Positions 1-9,194 are shown, counted from the first letter of the stretch. The stretch: DNA of 34,486 nt from Spirochaetota bacterium (GCA_022709405.1 JAKLIV010000021.1:1-34486), one strand, 5' to 3'. The notes: generated from the letters alone by a model not told the origin. Program-made: numbers and translations.

Positions 1-2
1 CG

Positions 3-1280
3 TACAAAATCGGCATAAAAGGGGCCACGGCGATAGCGCTGATCGGCTGCACCGCCATGCTGACTCTCTCGGCCGTCCTTGTGATTCGGGGATCGCGGGA
101 CGCGAGGTTTTTCCTGATGAGCTGGATATTCATGATGGTGGGCATAATCCTGTACGCGCTCAAGACATTCGGCGCGCTGCCCTCGAGTTTTCTGACCAAC
201 TGGAGCATCCAGATCGGCTCTTCGATGACAGCGGTGCTTCTGTCGGGCGCGCTTGCCGACAACATCAACACGATGCGCAGGGAGGTCACCAGCCTCAATA
301 TAAACCTTTCGAAAAGCGAAAACGTCGCCAGGCAGCGGGCGCAGTATCTCGAGGAGGTCGTGGCCACGGTAAGGGACATGTCCGACAACATGATGTCGGT
401 GAGCGGCGATTTGAGCGCCATCAGCGACAAGTTTTCCAGTATGTCGAGCGAGCAGGAAAGCACGAGCAGCGCCATGCGCAGGGACTTCGATATCCTGAAG
501 GTCGAATACGACAGGCTCCACAATTCGATAATAAACCAGCGCGACGAGGGTGCGAGGACACGGAAGCTTTCGGACGGGCTCCAGAAATCCCAGGATTCGA
601 TCACCAGGGCTACTGAATCCGTAACTGACAGCATCAACCAGATTACGCAATCCAACAGCGAAACGGAGACCGCATTGCGCGGGCTTCTCGGCAAGATGGA
701 CCTCATCAACAGCGGCGGCAAGTCCATCGACGAGTTCATGAACATCATCGACGATATAACAGACCGCATCAACCTGCTCTCGCTGAACGCAGCCATAGAA
801 GCGGCGCGGGCCGGGGAGCACGGGAGGGGCTTCGCGGTGGTTGCCGACGAGATCGGCAAGCTGGCGCTCGCCACTTCGGACAACTCGAAGCAGATATCAT
901 CGCGTGTCACTTCCATTATCAAGGATATATCCGAAGGCACGACCCTGATGAGCAGGACGAAAGGACAACTGGAGTTTACTTTCGGGATCATGAACACGAT
1001 AACCACGAGGGCGCGCGAGGTGAAGGAGCTCGTGATGGGCCAGGACAGCGCGATAAACAGCATCGTAGTTCAGGCCGGGGTCATGGACGATCTTTCGAGG
1101 GAGATCGAAAGCGCCACGGACAAGCAGAGCAATACCATCGGCGGCGCGATCGTTACAATAGGAAGGCTGGCTGAAATGGCCAGGGAAATATCAAGCGCCA
1201 ACAACAGGATTCTCGAACTAACCGCGCTGGTAAAGGAAAAATCATCGCAGATGAGCGACATGATAAGACAGGTAGATTGA
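3..1280 (+). CDS. 7TM-DISM / methyl-accepting chemotaxis fusion protein (5'-truncated by window edge)
   Basis: The reading frame is open through the left edge, so the N-terminus is missing; the first in-window ATG is at 57 but is probably internal. The first ~75 visible residues are hydrophobic helices ending in an ALADNIN segment, which resembles the last helices of a 7TM-DISM sensor followed by its linker. Then comes a long coiled coil and the chemoreceptor hairpin tip around residues 238-275 counted from position 57 ([28 protein letters not shown]), the CheA/CheW contact site. The protein should sit in the inner membrane and send signals to a CheA kinase. No obvious C-terminal CheR-tether pentapeptide is visible (it ends MIRQVD). 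The receptor class is clear; the ligand cannot be told. The gene runs convergently to the HEAT-repeat gene, 34 nt away. Confidence 0.9.
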   Translation, partial: YKIGIKGATAIALIGCTAMLTLSAVLVIRGSRDARFFLMSWIFMMVGIILYALKTFGALPSSFLTNWSIQIGSSMTAVLLSGALADNINTMRREVTSLNINLSKSENVARQRAQYLEEVVATVRDMSDNMMSVSGDLSAISDKFSSMSSEQESTSSAMRRDFDILKVEYDRLHNSIINQRDEGARTRKLSDGLQKSQDSITRATESVTDSINQITQSNSETETALRGLLGKMDLINSGGKSIDEFMNIIDDITDRINLLSLNAAIEAARAGEHGRGFAVVADEIGKLALATSDNSKQISSRVTSIIKDISEGTTLMSRTKGQLEFTFGIMNTITTRAREVKELVMGQDSAINSIVVQAGVMDDLSREIESATDKQSNTIGGAIVTIGRLAEMAREISSANNRILELTALVKEKSSQMSDMIRQVD

Positions 1281-1314
1281 CAGTTATCGGGCTTCCTGTC
1301 GGTTCCGGGCCGGG

Positions 1315-2328
1315 CTAAAGGTTCTGTTTGATCCGCGCCATTGCCCGGTATGCAGTTTCCCTGACGTATCGGTCGTGGTCATCCACTCCTTTCTGGAGGG
1401 CCTCCAGCGCTGAAGGGCCGCCTATCTTTTCAAGCGTCTTGACAGCCTCGAGCCTGACATCACGGAACCGGTCGCGCATGAGCTCGGCGACGTACATGAC
1501 CGACGACGGGCTCCTGAACACCATAATTGACCTGAGGGCCTCGAGGCGCACCCCCTTGTACTTGTCCCTGCAGGCTTTATGCAGCAGCGGCAGGCCTTCC
1601 CTGATCGCCTCGCTGCCGATTTTTTCAACTGTCGCCCTTCTCACCGGTTCGGTGCCGTTCATCCCGGCGATAAGACTCGTGAACAACTGGTCGTGGAGAG
1701 CTTTTTTCACGTAGTCATATTCAATGTGCTCAAGATGAGACCGCGCTGCATCCCGGACATCCCCGTTCCTGTCGGCGAGCAGGCCGATGAGATAATCGGC
1801 GCTTTCACCTCCTCCGATTTCGAAAAGAGAGTTCGCGGTCTGTATCCGCAGATCGTGGTGCTCCTCTCTGAGCCGCCTGGCAAGATGAGGAACCAGGTGC
1901 CTGTTCCCGGTTGCGGCCGCGGCGATTATCGCCTGTTTCCTGACTATCTCCTTTTTATCGGACAAACCGTTCATGATGATCTGGGCTATGCTATGGTCCT
2001 GGCTTGCGCCGCGATCGGCGATTATTTTAAGAAGCACGATCCTGGCGTCGGCAGATCCTTCGAGCATGATTTCCATGAGATTATCGGAAACCGACGGGTC
2101 TCCCATCTCGGCGAATTTGAGGATCGCGATGCTTCTGATCCATGGATCGGGATCGCCGGTCATTTTTTTTAGCCTGTTCAGGATCACGCTGCTCAGGTAA
2201 TTCCTGCCGGCAAGAGCGACAAACGCCCCGTATCGGACGTGGGGCACCCTGTGATCGAGGCATTTCACCAGTTCCTTGATGTTGTCAGCCTTGTCGAGGC
2301 TGCGAATATTCGGTGTGAACAATCCCAT
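1315..2328 (-). CDS. HEAT-repeat protein
   Basis: Soluble 337-aa protein made almost entirely of ~31-residue helical repeats, each with the HEAT/PBS-lyase-type pattern D-x-x-x-x-V-R-x-x-A (for example DPWIRSIAILKFAEMGDPSV, KEIVRKQAIIAAAATGNRHL, FRDVRLEAVKTLEKIGGPSA). About nine repeats fill the chain and there is no signal peptide. Such solenoids usually bind other proteins; no catalytic site is visible. A more upstream ATG at 2334 overlaps an AAGGAG sequence. Starting at 2328 places this ribosome site 6 nt upstream, so 2328 is preferred. It follows the trkAH operon on the same strand but a possible terminator lies between. The partner protein is unknown. Confidence 0.85.
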   Translation of the reverse strand: MGLFTPNIRSLDKADNIKELVKCLDHRVPHVRYGAFVALAGRNYLSSVILNRLKKMTGDPDPWIRSIAILKFAEMGDPSVSDNLMEIMLEGSADARIVLLKIIADRGASQDHSIAQIIMNGLSDKKEIVRKQAIIAAAATGNRHLVPHLARRLREEHHDLRIQTANSLFEIGGGESADYLIGLLADRNGDVRDAARSHLEHIEYDYVKKALHDQLFTSLIAGMNGTEPVRRATVEKIGSEAIREGLPLLHKACRDKYKGVRLEALRSIMVFRSPSSVMYVAELMRDRFRDVRLEAVKTLEKIGGPSALEALQKGVDDHDRYVRETAYRAMARIKQNL

Positions 2329-2372
2329 GTGCATCTCCTTGTATTAAGTTAGGGGCCGGGAACCTGACCAGC

Positions 2373-2393
2373 AAAAAGAACAGTCTGCTGTTC
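2373..2393 (-). terminator. Putative intrinsic terminator after trkH
   Basis: On the minus strand a 6-bp perfect stem (GAACAG / CTGTTC, 4-nt loop, positions 2378-2393) is followed by TTTTT (2377-2373). It lies about 60 nt past the trkH stop and 45 nt before the HEAT gene start. The stem is short and AT-containing, so termination may be partial. A second 7-bp inverted repeat at 2410-2416/2429-2435 lies between it and trkH but has no U-run. Confidence 0.4.
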
Positions 2394-2454
2394 AATGGAT
2401 TGTCGCGATCCCTGAATCAACGGCGACGTTCAGGGAAATTATCGATCGAAACGC

Positions 2455-3906
2455 CTACACCCGCCAGAATCGCGGGGAAAAAAGCACGAGCACGGTATAA
2501 ATCTCAAGCCGTCCGACAAGCATGGAAAAAGAAAGGGCCCACTTGACGTATGGTTCGAAAAAGAAAAAATTTTCGGCCGGGCCGACTTTACCGAAACCCG
2601 GACCGATATTTCCGAGAGTCGTGAGGGCGGCCGTGAATGAAGTCGTAATGTCATGTCCTGCCGAAGCGACGACAAAGGTGATGAACAGCAATACCGCTGC
2701 ATAAAGGAAGAAGAATCCGGAAATCGAATACACGATGTTCTTTTTAACCATGTTGCCGCTGATTCTCAACGTGAATATTCCCCGCGGATGCAGAAGCAGC
2801 TTTATTTCGTTTATCGATTGTTTGAGCAGCACAACGAGCCTGATGACCTTGATCCCGCCGCCGGTGGATCCCGAGCACCCGCCGATGAACATGAGCATGA
2901 AGAGCACGATCTGCCCTCCATGGTGCCAGAGCTCGAAATCGGCGGTCGCGAACCCTGTCGTGGTCATGATGCTTGCAGTCTGGAATGATGCATACCGAAG
3001 GCATTGGCCTATTGTATTGTAGGTGTTGCCGTAAAGAAAATAGGCTACGACAGCGGTTGAGGCGAAAAAAATGAATAGATAGGATTTCAGTTCGGTGTCT
3101 CGATACAGTTTTTTAAATCTTCCCGTCAGCATTCGATAATGGAGAGTGAAATTGACGCCGGCGAGCAGCATGAATACCGTGATGACACCCTCGATATAAG
3201 GCGAATCGAAATGTCCGGCGCTCGAATTTTTCGTCGAAAATCCGCCGGTCGCCATGGTCCCGAAAGAGTGAGTCAGCGAATCGAACAGGTTCATCCCGCC
3301 AATGACGAGTAAAAGCGTCTGCAAGGCCGTAAAAAGAATATAGATGAGCCACAGAATCTTCGCGGTTTCTGCTATTCGCGGAGTGATTCGGTCAACGGTC
3401 GGGCCTGGAGATTCGGCCTGTATCAGCTGGAGCCCTCCGATTCCCATCAGGGGCAGTATGGCGACCGTGAGAACGACGATCCCCATTCCTCCGAGCCAGT
3501 GGGTCAGAGAGCGCCAGAAAAGCATGGACATTGGAAGTGACTCGACATCGGTCAAAATCGACGCACCTGTAGTGGTGAACCCCGACATTGTTTCGAAAAA
3601 AGCGTCGGTGAAAGACGGGATACAGCCAGAGATATAGAACGGCATCGCTCCCATTACGGAGGCGAGAACCCAGCTGAGACTGACCATTAAAAACCCGTCC
3701 CGGACCGATATCGCTTCGGATCGACGCTTTCTCAAAGCGACGATTATGGCTGAAGAGAGAATGACCGTGCCGGCTATGGTTTCGGCAAAGGCGATCAATG
3801 ATCCGGTTTCATGCAGATAGAGTGCGATCAGGAACGGCACGGCCATAAATGCCGAGAGCATGACCAGCAAAATCGAGATGATTTTTGCGAGTATCAGTGG
3901 ATTCAT
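2455..3906 (-). CDS. trkH: TrkH/KtrB-type potassium uptake channel subunit
   Basis: Integral membrane protein of 483 aa, the family's usual length. The four P-loop selectivity-filter segments are all present with their key glycines: TTTGAS (111-116), ATGGFS (219-224), TTTGFA (315-320) and LGNIGPGF (431-438). The family GGCSGSTGGGIK stretch is at 342-353, and the C-terminus ends in the typical FSPRFWRV. It forms the ion-conducting dimer gated by the TrkA ring. Its start lies 13 nt after the trkA stop, so the two are co-transcribed. The call is secure; whether the system is Trk- or Ktr-like in energetics (Na+ or H+) is not visible. Confidence 0.96.
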   Translation of the reverse strand: MNPLILAKIISILLVMLSAFMAVPFLIALYLHETGSLIAFAETIAGTVILSSAIIVALRKRRSEAISVRDGFLMVSLSWVLASVMGAMPFYISGCIPSFTDAFFETMSGFTTTGASILTDVESLPMSMLFWRSLTHWLGGMGIVVLTVAILPLMGIGGLQLIQAESPGPTVDRITPRIAETAKILWLIYILFTALQTLLLVIGGMNLFDSLTHSFGTMATGGFSTKNSSAGHFDSPYIEGVITVFMLLAGVNFTLHYRMLTGRFKKLYRDTELKSYLFIFFASTAVVAYFLYGNTYNTIGQCLRYASFQTASIMTTTGFATADFELWHHGGQIVLFMLMFIGGCSGSTGGGIKVIRLVVLLKQSINEIKLLLHPRGIFTLRISGNMVKKNIVYSISGFFFLYAAVLLFITFVVASAGHDITTSFTAALTTLGNIGPGFGKVGPAENFFFFEPYVKWALSFSMLVGRLEIYTVLVLFSPRFWRV

Positions 3907-3919
3907 TCCGCTGCTTTCC

Positions 3920-5263
3920 TCATGCCTGTATAAATCTTTCTATTTCAGCAATTGACGATTTTTCCGCAATGGTGATCACCATGTCTCCGGGCTCGATCGA
4001 AAGGTTCCCGTGAGGCAGGATGTTCTTTTCGTTGCGGACGACGGACAGAATCAGTGAATTTCGCGGAAATTCCAGATTTTTTAGAAGCTTCCCGACAAGC
4101 CCGCTTTTCTCGTCCGCAAGGAATTCGATGACCTCGGCTTTGCCGTCAAAGATCGAGTGCAGGCTTCTGATCTTGCCCCTTCTGATGAATTTCATGATAG
4201 CGTCGACCGTGCTGTTCTTTGGGCTGATCGTCACATCTATGTCGAGACGCGATGCGATCGACAGGTATCCTGAATTGGTCACCAGCGCTATTGACCGCCT
4301 GATTCCCAGTATCTTCGCGTAAAGGCTCGCGAGCATGTTCAGTTCCTGATTGTCGGTGACCGTCACGATCAGGTCGTGCCTGCCGAGGGACTCCTCTTCA
4401 AATATGCTTTCGTCCGAGATGTCGGCGTTGAGCACGAGCGCGTCCTTGAACGTGTCCGAAAGAACCTTGCATCGCTCGTAATTAGACTCGATGATGGTTA
4501 TTTTTCTCCCGGTCCTGATCAGGTACTGGCAGGCAAGCGATCCGATCCGTCCGCCGCCTACGATCAGTATCCGGTCTATCGTCTCCTGCTTCTTTCCCGC
4601 CTGTATAAAAATGCGCGTAAAGTCCTTTCGGGTGGCGAGAAGATAAATATTGTCGTTTTCTTCAACCACCGTGTCGCCGGTGGGAGTGATGAAATTTTTC
4701 CCCCGCACAACTGCAGCGAACAGAAAAGGCTCCTTTATCTTCTGCCTGATGTCCTTTACGGTCTTGTTGGCGAAAAAAGAAGTATCACTGACGACGATGT
4801 TCCTCAACTGCAGATCGGTATTCTCGAAAAGCATTACGTCGCTGTCCGCCCCCAGCGCGATGGTGTTGGCGATCTGCCTGGCCGTTTCGACTTCGGAGTT
4901 GACCATATAATCTATGCCGAGGAAGGCTTTGCCGGTTATTTTGGTATCGGAGTATCCGAGGTTTCTCACCCGGGCGATTTTTACCGGAACGTTGAATTCG
5001 CTCGCCACGATCCCGCAGGCGATCATGTTTACCTCGTCGGAGTTGGTCACGCTGATGAATATCGAAGCATCGTCCATTCCCGCACGCCTGAATGTCGATA
5101 TGTTCGTGCCTTCTTCGTTAAGCACGATGCAGTCGAGCCTGCCCATGACATATTTGGCTCTTTCGGGATCTTTTTCGATGATTACGACATCCTTCCCCTC
5201 GGATATCAACTGATCGGCGATCTGCATGCCGACGACGCCTGCTCCGAGAATTATGGTCCTCAT
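3920..5263 (-). CDS. trkA: Trk potassium uptake regulatory subunit TrkA
   Basis: Cytosolic 447-aa protein with the tandem RCK layout of full-length TrkA: Rossmann domain 1 with GAGVVG (7-12) and the acidic end of beta-2 at about D27-E30, a first RCK-C domain (about 145-220), Rossmann domain 2 with GGGRIG (236-241), and a second RCK-C domain at the C-terminus. It binds NAD(H) and adenine nucleotides and gates TrkH. It is the first gene of a two-gene operon with trkH. Upstream on the minus strand lie a candidate promoter (5314-5342) and a 12-bp perfect palindrome (5296-5307). The complete double-RCK structure argues against a single-RCK KtrA. Confidence 0.96.
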   Translation of the reverse strand: MRTIILGAGVVGMQIADQLISEGKDVVIIEKDPERAKYVMGRLDCIVLNEEGTNISTFRRAGMDDASIFISVTNSDEVNMIACGIVASEFNVPVKIARVRNLGYSDTKITGKAFLGIDYMVNSEVETARQIANTIALGADSDVMLFENTDLQLRNIVVSDTSFFANKTVKDIRQKIKEPFLFAAVVRGKNFITPTGDTVVEENDNIYLLATRKDFTRIFIQAGKKQETIDRILIVGGGRIGSLACQYLIRTGRKITIIESNYERCKVLSDTFKDALVLNADISDESIFEEESLGRHDLIVTVTDNQELNMLASLYAKILGIRRSIALVTNSGYLSIASRLDIDVTISPKNSTVDAIMKFIRRGKIRSLHSIFDGKAEVIEFLADEKSGLVGKLLKNLEFPRNSLILSVVRNEKNILPHGNLSIEPGDMVITIAEKSSIAEIERFIQA

Positions 5264-5313
5264 GCCTTTTCCTGCCAGAATGATTATATCGCATATGCCT
5301 TAAGGCAGGGCTC

Positions 5314-5342
5314 ATTTGATCACAGGGAATGAATCTTGTCAA
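5314..5342 (-). promoter_or_regulatory. Candidate trkA promoter
   Basis: Minus-strand TTGACA (5342-5337), 17-nt spacer, TCAAAT (5319-5314). The -35 is perfect and the -10 is poor. A perfect 12-bp palindrome TGCCTTAAGGCA (5296-5307) lies just downstream, where a repressor could act near the transcription start. An alternative -10 TATAAT at 5289-5284 has no matching -35. Confidence 0.3.
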
Positions 5343-5640
5343 GAATTAGGCAGCCTGATCAGCCTTTATAATATGTTGGAAGAATGGTTAAAAGAAAACG
5401 CAGGCCGGCGATGCGGCGATTAACGGGGGATTCTGGCATCAGTTCTATTCCAGGCGTGGAGCATTGCCCAGGCATCCCATTAATCGAAAAAGGAGATACC
5501 GAACGGATCGGATATCTCCCCAAAAAAGCTCGCGTAACGTCTTTTTTTGAATGTGCAGTCATATAAAAAATATGGAGAAGTCTGTCAATACTATTTTTAA
5601 ATATTTTTTAAAATTAGAAAACGGTAACGAAAAAACCGGT
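5343..5640. other. Non-coding gap between trkA and the SDR gene
   Basis: About 300 nt with no convincing gene. Short frames on both strands (roughly 5359-5566) lack good ribosome sites, and their translation resembles no family I know. The part next to the SDR stop (5567-5640) is very AT-rich. A minus-strand hairpin with a U-run at 5487-5519 is listed separately. Confidence 0.5.
5487..5519 (-). terminator. Intrinsic terminator downstream of the SDR gene
   Basis: On the minus strand a 7-bp perfect stem (GGAGATA / TATCTCC, 5513-5519 with 5492-5498) is extended inward by CCGA/TCGG with one bulged base. It is followed directly by TTTTT (5491-5487). It lies about 120 nt past the SDR stop and faces that gene. 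On the plus strand the hairpin is not followed by T residues, so it is unidirectional. Confidence 0.6.
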
Positions 5641-6462
5641 TTACATCAGCCTGCCCAATATCTTTTCATATGATGCGGGGAATAATCGCTGCGCCAGAGA
5701 TGCTATTTTGGCGTCTCTCCCGATCAGGATGCGCGGCCGGTTTTTAATTATTCCATTCAGGATGTGATCGGCCGCATCAGCTGCGCTTGTCCTTGCTATT
5801 CTTTCGAAGTAGGCGATATAACGGTCACGCTTCCTTTCTGACTCCCCGTCCCGTGCCCCGACAAGGCGGGCATTGCGCGCGATATTTGTTCTGATACCTC
5901 CCGGGTGAACGCAGATTACCGAGACGGGGCCGCCGGCAAGTTCCTGGCGGAGGGATTCAGTCATACCCCGCACCGCAAATTTTGTCGCGCAGTACGCAGA
6001 CTGTGTTCGCATCCCGATCAATCCAAATGCGCTCGATATGTTGACCAGGGCGGCCTCTTTCTGCTGAAGAAGAAGGGGAAGAAAGGATCTGCATCCGTTC
6101 ACGACTCCCCAGTAGTTGACGCCGAAAATCCACTCTATATCCTCAAGGCCCGTCTGAACGAAACTTCCGAAATGACTGACCCCCGCATTGTTGATCAGAA
6201 CGTCCGCCCCTCCGAACCTGCCGGAGACCGTTTCAGCGAATTTAGCGAAATCGCCGGCCTGCGCGACATTCAACCGGCAGATCAGCGACTGCAGCCCGGG
6301 ATTGATTTCTCTGGCCATGCTCAGAGTTGTTTTAAGGCCCTCGATATCGATATCGGCAAGGGCGAGGCGCGCCCCTGCCCCCGCGAATTTAAGCACCAGC
6401 GCCTGACCGATCCCGGATGCCGCTCCGGTTATTACTACTACTTTATCTTTAAAATTTTTCAT
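5641..6462 (-). CDS. Short-chain dehydrogenase/reductase (classical SDR)
   Basis: NAD(P)-dependent oxidoreductase of 273 aa with all classical SDR marks: cofactor loop TGAASGIG (12-19), an acidic residue after beta-2 (ADIDIEG, about D37-D39, which favours NAD over NADP), NNAG (91-94), N116, catalytic S143/S144, Y157 and K161 (YCATK). The C-terminal third has the Arg/Lys-rich extension (about 205-235) and the RILIGRDAK segment often seen in membrane-associated SDRs acting on lipophilic alcohols or ketones. The substrate cannot be assigned. The nearest GGAG is 14 nt from the ATG, so translation signals are weak. It is monocistronic, divergent from the ABC-F gene. Confidence 0.9.
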   Translation of the reverse strand: MKNFKDKVVVITGAASGIGQALVLKFAGAGARLALADIDIEGLKTTLSMAREINPGLQSLICRLNVAQAGDFAKFAETVSGRFGGADVLINNAGVSHFGSFVQTGLEDIEWIFGVNYWGVVNGCRSFLPLLLQQKEAALVNISSAFGLIGMRTQSAYCATKFAVRGMTESLRQELAGGPVSVICVHPGGIRTNIARNARLVGARDGESERKRDRYIAYFERIARTSAADAADHILNGIIKNRPRILIGRDAKIASLAQRLFPASYEKILGRLM

Positions 6463-6524
6463 ATCGGTTATTTTTTCTCCACTTGTGTATCAGATTGCTG
6501 TTATTACGGAATGACATTTTATCA

Positions 6525-6553
6525 TTCATAAAGCCGGGACTTTGTTTTGTCAA
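6525..6553 (-). promoter_or_regulatory. Candidate SDR promoter
   Basis: Minus-strand TTGACA (6553-6548), 17-nt spacer, TATGAA (6530-6525). This would give a leader of about 55 nt before the SDR start at 6462. Confidence 0.45.
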
Positions 6554-6622
6554 TTAGTAGTTTACCGTGAATCGCCTTGATGGTTTTCTTCATGTTTTAA
6601 TGACTCGATAAGTTAAATAATC

Positions 6623-6649
6623 TTGACAGGCCGCGTATATGAATATTTT
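6623..6649 (+). promoter_or_regulatory. Candidate promoter of the ABC-F gene
   Basis: TTGACA (6623-6628) and TATTTT (6644-6649) are separated by 15 nt, ending about 40 nt before the chosen start of the ABC-F gene. The TTG of this -35 box would otherwise be read as an upstream start codon of that gene. Its use as a promoter element is the better reading because the extra 23 residues do not belong to the family. The spacer is shorter than ideal. Confidence 0.4.
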
Positions 6650-6691
6650 TGTCCTCACTGCAATCAAATTTTTTTATTCTGGAAATACGCA

Positions 6692-8320
6692 ATGCTTCAC
6701 GCGAACGGCATCACCCTGAGTTTCGGTAAGAGGGTCCTCTTCAAGGACGCCAACATCAAGTTCAATCCGGGCAACTGCTACGGCCTCATCGGCGCCAACG
6801 GTTCCGGCAAGTCTACATTCCTGAAAGTTCTGGCCGGGGAGATCGAGCCCAACGAGGGAGAAGTGATAACCGGGACCGGTGAGCGCATCGCGATGCTTCG
6901 CCAGGACCAGTCGGCCTTCAATGAATTCACCGTCATCGACACCGTGATCATGGGGCATCGCGAGTTGTACGACGTGCTCCAGGAGAGAAACCTGATATAT
7001 TCAAAGGATGATTTTTCGGATGAGGACGGCGTTCGCGCTTCGGAGCTCGAAGAGAAGCTCGGCGAGATGAACGGATACGATGCCGAAACCGAGGCGGCGG
7101 TGCTCCTGAGCGGTTTGGGTATCGGTGAATCCCTCCATTCGAAATTCATGAAGGAGCTCGAAGGCGGCGAGAGGGTCAAGGTTCTGCTGGCGCAGGCTCT
7201 TTTCGGCAATCCCGACATCCTTCTGCTCGACGAGCCCACGAACAATCTGGACCTCGAGTCAGTCGCATGGCTCGAGGAATTTCTCTACGGGTTCAACAAC
7301 ACGCTTGTCGTGGTCAGCCACGACCGGCATTTCCTAAACAGAGTATGCACACACATAGCCGACATCGACTATGGGAAAATAGAGATTTTCGTCGGCAACT
7401 ACTCGTTCTGGCAGCAGGCAAGCGAGCTCGCGATCAGGCAGAAAAGGGAGGAGAACCGGAAAATCGAGGAAAAGAGAAAAGACCTCCAGCAGTTCATCGA
7501 GCGCTTCAGCTCCAACGCCTCCAAGGCCCGGCAGGCGACTTCCCGCAAAAAACTGCTTGAAAAGCTCACACTCGAGGACATCAAGGTTTCTTCGAGGAAA
7601 TATCCCTTCATAGAATTCAAGCCTGACCGCGAATGCGGCAGAACCATCCTTGAAATCGAAGGGTTGACAATTGAGGGAGCCAGCGCCCTGCAGAATTTCA
7701 ACCTTCTTCTCGGCAGGGACGACAAGATCGTTGTTCTTTCACAAAACCACGCGGTCAAGACGGCCCTATTCGATGTTTTGGCCGGAGAGCTCAGGCCTGG
7801 TTCAGGCGCTTACCGCTGGGGGGAGACCATCACTCTATCGTACTTCCCCCGCGAGAACGGCCGATTCTTCGAATCCGATATGAGTATTTTACAGTGGATC
7901 AGGCAGTTCACGACAAACAACGACGAGACCTACGCGCGCGGGTTCCTCGGCCGTATGCTTTTCACCGGCGAGGAGTCGCTGAAAAGCGTCAGGGTCCTCT
8001 CTGGAGGAGAAAAGGTCCGATGCATGATAGCCCGCATGATGCTCTCCGGCTCCAACGCGCTCATCTTCGATGAGCCGACCGACCACCTGGACCTCGAAGC
8101 GATAACCTCGCTCAACAACGGCCTGATCAAGTTCCCCGGCGTCATACTCTTCTCCTCTCATGATCAGGAATTCGTCAATACCATCGCTAACCGCATAATC
8201 GAGATTACGCCGAATGGAGTGATCGACCGCAAGATGACTTTCGAGGAATACGTTTCGAGCCCCGAAATCCAGGCTCTCCGAGACGATTACTACCACGGAC
8301 ACAGCCGTCTCATGCTCTGA
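6692..8320 (+). CDS. ybiT: YbiT-type ABC-F ATPase with degenerate second P-loop
   Basis: Soluble twin-ATPase of 542 aa without membrane helices, matching E. coli YbiT as I recall it nearly end to end (LRQDQ, EFTVIDTVIMGH, RFSSNASKARQATSRKK linker, LEITP near the C-terminus). NBD1 is intact: Walker A G34-T42 (GANGSGKST), signature LEGGE near 155-160, Walker B with DEPTNNLD near 179-186. NBD2 keeps its signature (LSGGEK, near 435) and DEPTDHLD, but its P-loop is SQNHAVKTA (350-358): all three glycines are gone while K356 remains. ABC-F proteins bind the ribosomal E site and help stalled or antibiotic-bound ribosomes. The ATG at 6692 has GGAA 8 nt upstream and starts directly with the family N-terminus. 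Confidence 0.9.
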   Translation: MLHANGITLSFGKRVLFKDANIKFNPGNCYGLIGANGSGKSTFLKVLAGEIEPNEGEVITGTGERIAMLRQDQSAFNEFTVIDTVIMGHRELYDVLQERNLIYSKDDFSDEDGVRASELEEKLGEMNGYDAETEAAVLLSGLGIGESLHSKFMKELEGGERVKVLLAQALFGNPDILLLDEPTNNLDLESVAWLEEFLYGFNNTLVVVSHDRHFLNRVCTHIADIDYGKIEIFVGNYSFWQQASELAIRQKREENRKIEEKRKDLQQFIERFSSNASKARQATSRKKLLEKLTLEDIKVSSRKYPFIEFKPDRECGRTILEIEGLTIEGASALQNFNLLLGRDDKIVVLSQNHAVKTALFDVLAGELRPGSGAYRWGETITLSYFPRENGRFFESDMSILQWIRQFTTNNDETYARGFLGRMLFTGEESLKSVRVLSGGEKVRCMIARMMLSGSNALIFDEPTDHLDLEAITSLNNGLIKFPGVILFSSHDQEFVNTIANRIIEITPNGVIDRKMTFEEYVSSPEIQALRDDYYHGHSRLML

Positions 8321-8362
8321 TAATAAGGGTATTTTTTATTCACGCAATCGAATCATTAGTCG

Positions 8363-8390
8363 TTGACAATGAAATATAAAACGCTATAAT
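8363..8390 (+). promoter_or_regulatory. Consensus sigma70 promoter of the 7-TM protein gene
   Basis: Perfect TTGACA (8363-8368) and perfect TATAAT (8385-8390) with a 16-nt spacer, followed by a leader of about 48 nt carrying AGGAGG just before the ATG at 8445. It is the strongest-looking promoter in the window. Confidence 0.85.
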
Positions 8391-8444
8391 GAAGCGAGCA
8401 TTCACTCGCCGATTGCTTTGCAATGATTCAACGAGGAGGCGGTT

Positions 8445-9194
8445 ATGAAAACCGGTAAAGCGGACACGAGAACCAGGCAATTCAAAATTTACTTCATCAT
8501 ATGCGCGATAGCCTATGTGATCGAATGGATCGCACCTTTTGTCGCAGATATTTCCGGGCAGGCGCAGGGCTCGATCGAGAACCTCGCCAACCTCAGGAAT
8601 TCATCGAATTTCGACTGGAGCACGATCGCGCTTTTCGGAGCGGTTTCGTTCGCCTACTCGCTTGAAATGGACAGGAAAAACTGGTCGGGCGTTCTCGCAG
8701 GCCTCGCGTTTTTTCTCATGGACGCGTTCAACGAAATATGGAACGGGCTCATATTCACCGCGACCGGGCAGTATTCGGCCTACTGGATGTGCGGATACAC
8801 ATCATCCTACCAGACGATGATCGGTTGGAACATCGAGATCATGTTCTGCTTCCTGTTCTTCGGCCTGTGCGTCACCAAGAACCTGCCGAAAGACAAGAAC
8901 ATGCTGTTTTTCGGGAAAATAAACAACCGGATCGCCATTGCGTTCGCCTGGGCCATGCTCGGATTCATCGTCGAGCTGATACTGAACTCTTTCAACGCGC
9001 TCATATGGAATTATCCGTGGTGGAGCGCCCGCTTCCCGGTCCTGATCATGATATCGGCCTACATGCCGTTCACCGGAATAGCGATCTGGGTGTACGATCT
9101 GCCTGAGAGGAAACAGCAGATCAAGCTGGTCGGCGCGATGGCCATCGCCGCGCTGATCGCGGTCGCGGTGTTCATACCGCTGGGGTGGATTTGA
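8445..9194 (+). CDS. Uncharacterised 7-TM membrane protein (paralogue of the one at 17.5 kb)
   Basis: 249-aa protein with about seven hydrophobic helices (near 15-33, 60-73, 84-106, 126-145, 162-182, 196-216, 228-247). I do not recognise a named family. It is clearly homologous to the 212-aa protein at 17547-18185: shared landmarks are NFDW (55-58), an intramembrane E97 in NEIWN, E131 in WNIE, LPKDKNM (147-153), VE at 176-177, and IWNYPWW (187-193). Conserved acidic residues inside predicted helices suggest ion, proton or polar-ligand handling, but this is inference. It has AGGAGG 5 nt before the ATG and its own consensus promoter, and ends against the convergent transporter gene (9194/9195) with no gap. 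Confidence 0.8.
   Translation: MKTGKADTRTRQFKIYFIICAIAYVIEWIAPFVADISGQAQGSIENLANLRNSSNFDWSTIALFGAVSFAYSLEMDRKNWSGVLAGLAFFLMDAFNEIWNGLIFTATGQYSAYWMCGYTSSYQTMIGWNIEIMFCFLFFGLCVTKNLPKDKNMLFFGKINNRIAIAFAWAMLGFIVELILNSFNALIWNYPWWSARFPVLIMISAYMPFTGIAIWVYDLPERKQQIKLVGAMAIAALIAVAVFIPLGWI

Noticed and set aside
4376..5332. 318-codon open frame on the plus strand opposite trkA
   Set aside because: It is antisense to a textbook TrkA; its translation has no domain character and no ribosome site. It arises from codon bias of trkA.
5359..5566. Short open frames on both strands between trkA and the SDR gene
   Set aside because: Poor ribosome sites, no family resemblance, and a terminator hairpin lies within them.
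6623..6691. TTG start giving 23 extra residues on the ABC-F protein
   Set aside because: The TTG belongs to a TTGACA box and the extra residues are absent from YbiT relatives; the ATG at 6692 begins at the conserved N-terminus.
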